DNA of 16,512 nucleotides, from NCBI GenBank assembly GCA_001839685.1, contig MLAK01000555.1, positions 52,481-68,992 of the forward strand, in the 5' to 3' direction. The stretch is from Tritrichomonas foetus. Taxonomy: Eukaryota; Parabasalia; Tritrichomonadida; Tritrichomonadidae. The translations under genes and the position numbers were made by a program. Of this stretch, positions 15,661-16,512 are shown piece after piece. How positions within the stretch are numbered: position 1 is the first letter of the stretch; every line of letters begins with the position of its first letter. A model generated the notes under the pieces. That model ran no database searches and had not been told where the DNA came from. It was given only the letters and a program-made list of their open reading frames with translations.

Positions 15661-16512
15661 TTATTTTTTCGCCCATGGAATAAATCCAAATGACTCTTCT
15701 TCATCATCGCTTTCGTCGTAAATACTATCAATAAAATCACAATCATCATCAAAGTACTCATCATTACTATCATTGTCAAATTCATCAATATCATGAAGAA
15801 TGTTATTAATATCACACTCATCATCTTCAATATCAGGGGAATTTAATAAATCATCGTACTCAATCTCTGAAAGAAGATAATCTGGTGGTGCTAATTTTAG
15901 TTCAAGGAAAGAGGAATTACTTTCGCCATTCATATTCTGATTGTTTTGGTTTTCATTATGGGTGATAATTCCATAAAAGGGAGAATTTAATGAGGGAAGA
16001 AAAGATAAGTCAAGATCATTCGTTGTTTGTTTTCTTGAAAAGATGCTTGAACTAGTGGAATTAAATATTGGATTGAAGTTTGAATTATGCTTGATTACAT
16101 TTTCATTTGGAATTGGATGAGGTTGATTGTCTGTACTTTCATTATTATCTTCTTTTCTAGCTTTCTCTTCTATATTATTTAGGCAAGCATTATTTGAGTC
16201 AATAAGTGGATTTTTAGGTGAAATACCAAATATTGGATTAACATTTTCAGAGCAAACATTAATATTGAATGAATTATTATCATCATCAATAAAGTCTGCC
16301 ACAAGAGCCATTGCAGATGAAAAAAGATTATTTGGCACATTTTTTTCCCTTTTGAAGATTTCAGAACTCTTGGATGAGTCAATATTCGATTCATTATTCC
16401 ATAACCAATTTTGGTTTGGTTTTATTTCATCATTATCTTCAACTTTAATATCTTCAGCTTTATTATCTCCAACTTTATCATCTTCAACTTTATTGTCTTC
16501 AACTTTAATATC
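15661..16512 (-). CDS. Acidic Asn/Asp-rich protein, 5' end outside window
   Basis: The frame is open from the right edge to a TAA at 15663-15661, giving 283 visible residues. The codon at 16338 sometimes taken as a start is GTG, and the frame continues past it without a stop, so the gene starts beyond the window. Residues 2-26 are pentapeptide repeats of the form x-K-V-E-D. A Trp-containing stretch (NQNWLWNN, residues 33-40) follows, then a long Asn/Ser-rich disordered part. The last 80 residues are strongly acidic (DDLLNSPDIEDDECDINN; DEYFDDDCDFIDSIYDESDD) and end in FGFIPWAKK. There is no recognised domain, membrane segment or signal peptide. Acidic tails of this kind occur in transcription activators and chromatin-associated chaperones, but nothing here decides the role. 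The stop overlaps TAAA and the gene converges on the chromatin-factor gene. Confidence 0.7.
   Translation of the reverse strand, partial: DIKVEDNKVEDDKVGDNKAEDIKVEDNDEIKPNQNWLWNNESNIDSSKSSEIFKREKNVPNNLFSSAMALVADFIDDDNNSFNINVCSENVNPIFGISPKNPLIDSNNACLNNIEEKARKEDNNESTDNQPHPIPNENVIKHNSNFNPIFNSTSSSIFSRKQTTNDLDLSFLPSLNSPFYGIITHNENQNNQNMNGESNSSFLELKLAPPDYLLSEIEYDDLLNSPDIEDDECDINNILHDIDEFDNDSNDEYFDDDCDFIDSIYDESDDEEESFGFIPWAKK
16441..16512 (-). repeat. 15-nt coding tandem repeat
   Basis: Units of 15 nt start at 16441, 16456, 16471, 16486 and 16501 (plus strand, AACTTTAATATCTTC-like); the last is cut by the window edge. A weaker related unit lies at 16426-16440. They encode the pentapeptides IKVED, NKVED, DKVGD, NKAED and IKVED on the minus strand. 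The period is a multiple of three and the frame is kept, so the array expands the protein without shifting it. Confidence 0.85.

Noticed and set aside
1..16512. CRISPR arrays, prokaryotic operons, insertion sequences, transposases
   Set aside because: No regularly spaced identical repeats with unique spacers, no Shine-Dalgarno-type gene spacing, and no transposase motifs were seen; all recognisable domains are eukaryotic.

Overview
The window looks like nuclear DNA of a very AT-rich, compact, apparently intron-poor protist. Seven protein-coding genes are supported, and each reads through uninterrupted from ATG to stop (one runs off the right edge). Their products are eukaryotic: a Mediator-like subunit, chromodomain, SNF2 and FYRN/FYRC chromatin domains, a SKP1/BTB-like plus leucine-rich-repeat protein, and a long coiled coil. 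A trichomonad, perhaps a Tritrichomonas-like species, fits best. Three things point that way: short spacers, stop codons that often overlap TAAA (the trichomonad poly(A) signal), and a promoter motif close to the trichomonad Myb element TAACGATAT. The species assignment is inference.

Layout from left to right. Positions 1-1253 hold a 16/32-nt AT-rich tandem repeat and no convincing gene. A coiled-coil gene (2501-1254, minus) and a small basic protein gene (2684-3151, plus) diverge from a 182-bp promoter region. About 1 kb of mostly non-coding DNA follows, with a possible decayed reading frame near 3287-3460. A SKP1/BTB-like plus LRR gene (4155-6137, plus) converges on a small minus-strand gene (7098-6697); between them, 6180-6480 is less AT-rich and may encode a structured RNA. 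A Mediator Med12-like gene (11078-7584, minus) diverges across 372 bp from a large chromatin-factor gene (11451-15539, plus). An acidic, Asn/Asp-rich protein gene enters from beyond the right edge (16512-15661, minus).

The best candidate for something new is the 1362-aa chromatin protein. It has the CHD-type layout of two chromodomains, an SNF2-type ATPase region and SANT-like segments. The ATPase signature residues (GKT of motif I, DEAH of motif II, and the motif VI arginines) all appear to be lost, and an FYRN-FYRC module of the kind found in Trithorax/MLL proteins and TBRG1 is attached downstream. It therefore looks like a non-catalytic chromatin reader or scaffold built on a dead remodeller. 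Its head-to-head neighbour resembles a subunit of the Mediator kinase module, so the central region is devoted to transcription control.

A second notable signal is an 18-nt element, identical at 17 positions, placed 26-29 nt upstream of the ATG of both long minus-strand genes. It is a strong core-promoter candidate. Two start codons need care: the Med12-like and chromatin-factor frames can be extended upstream only through GTG or TTG, so the first ATG is used here.
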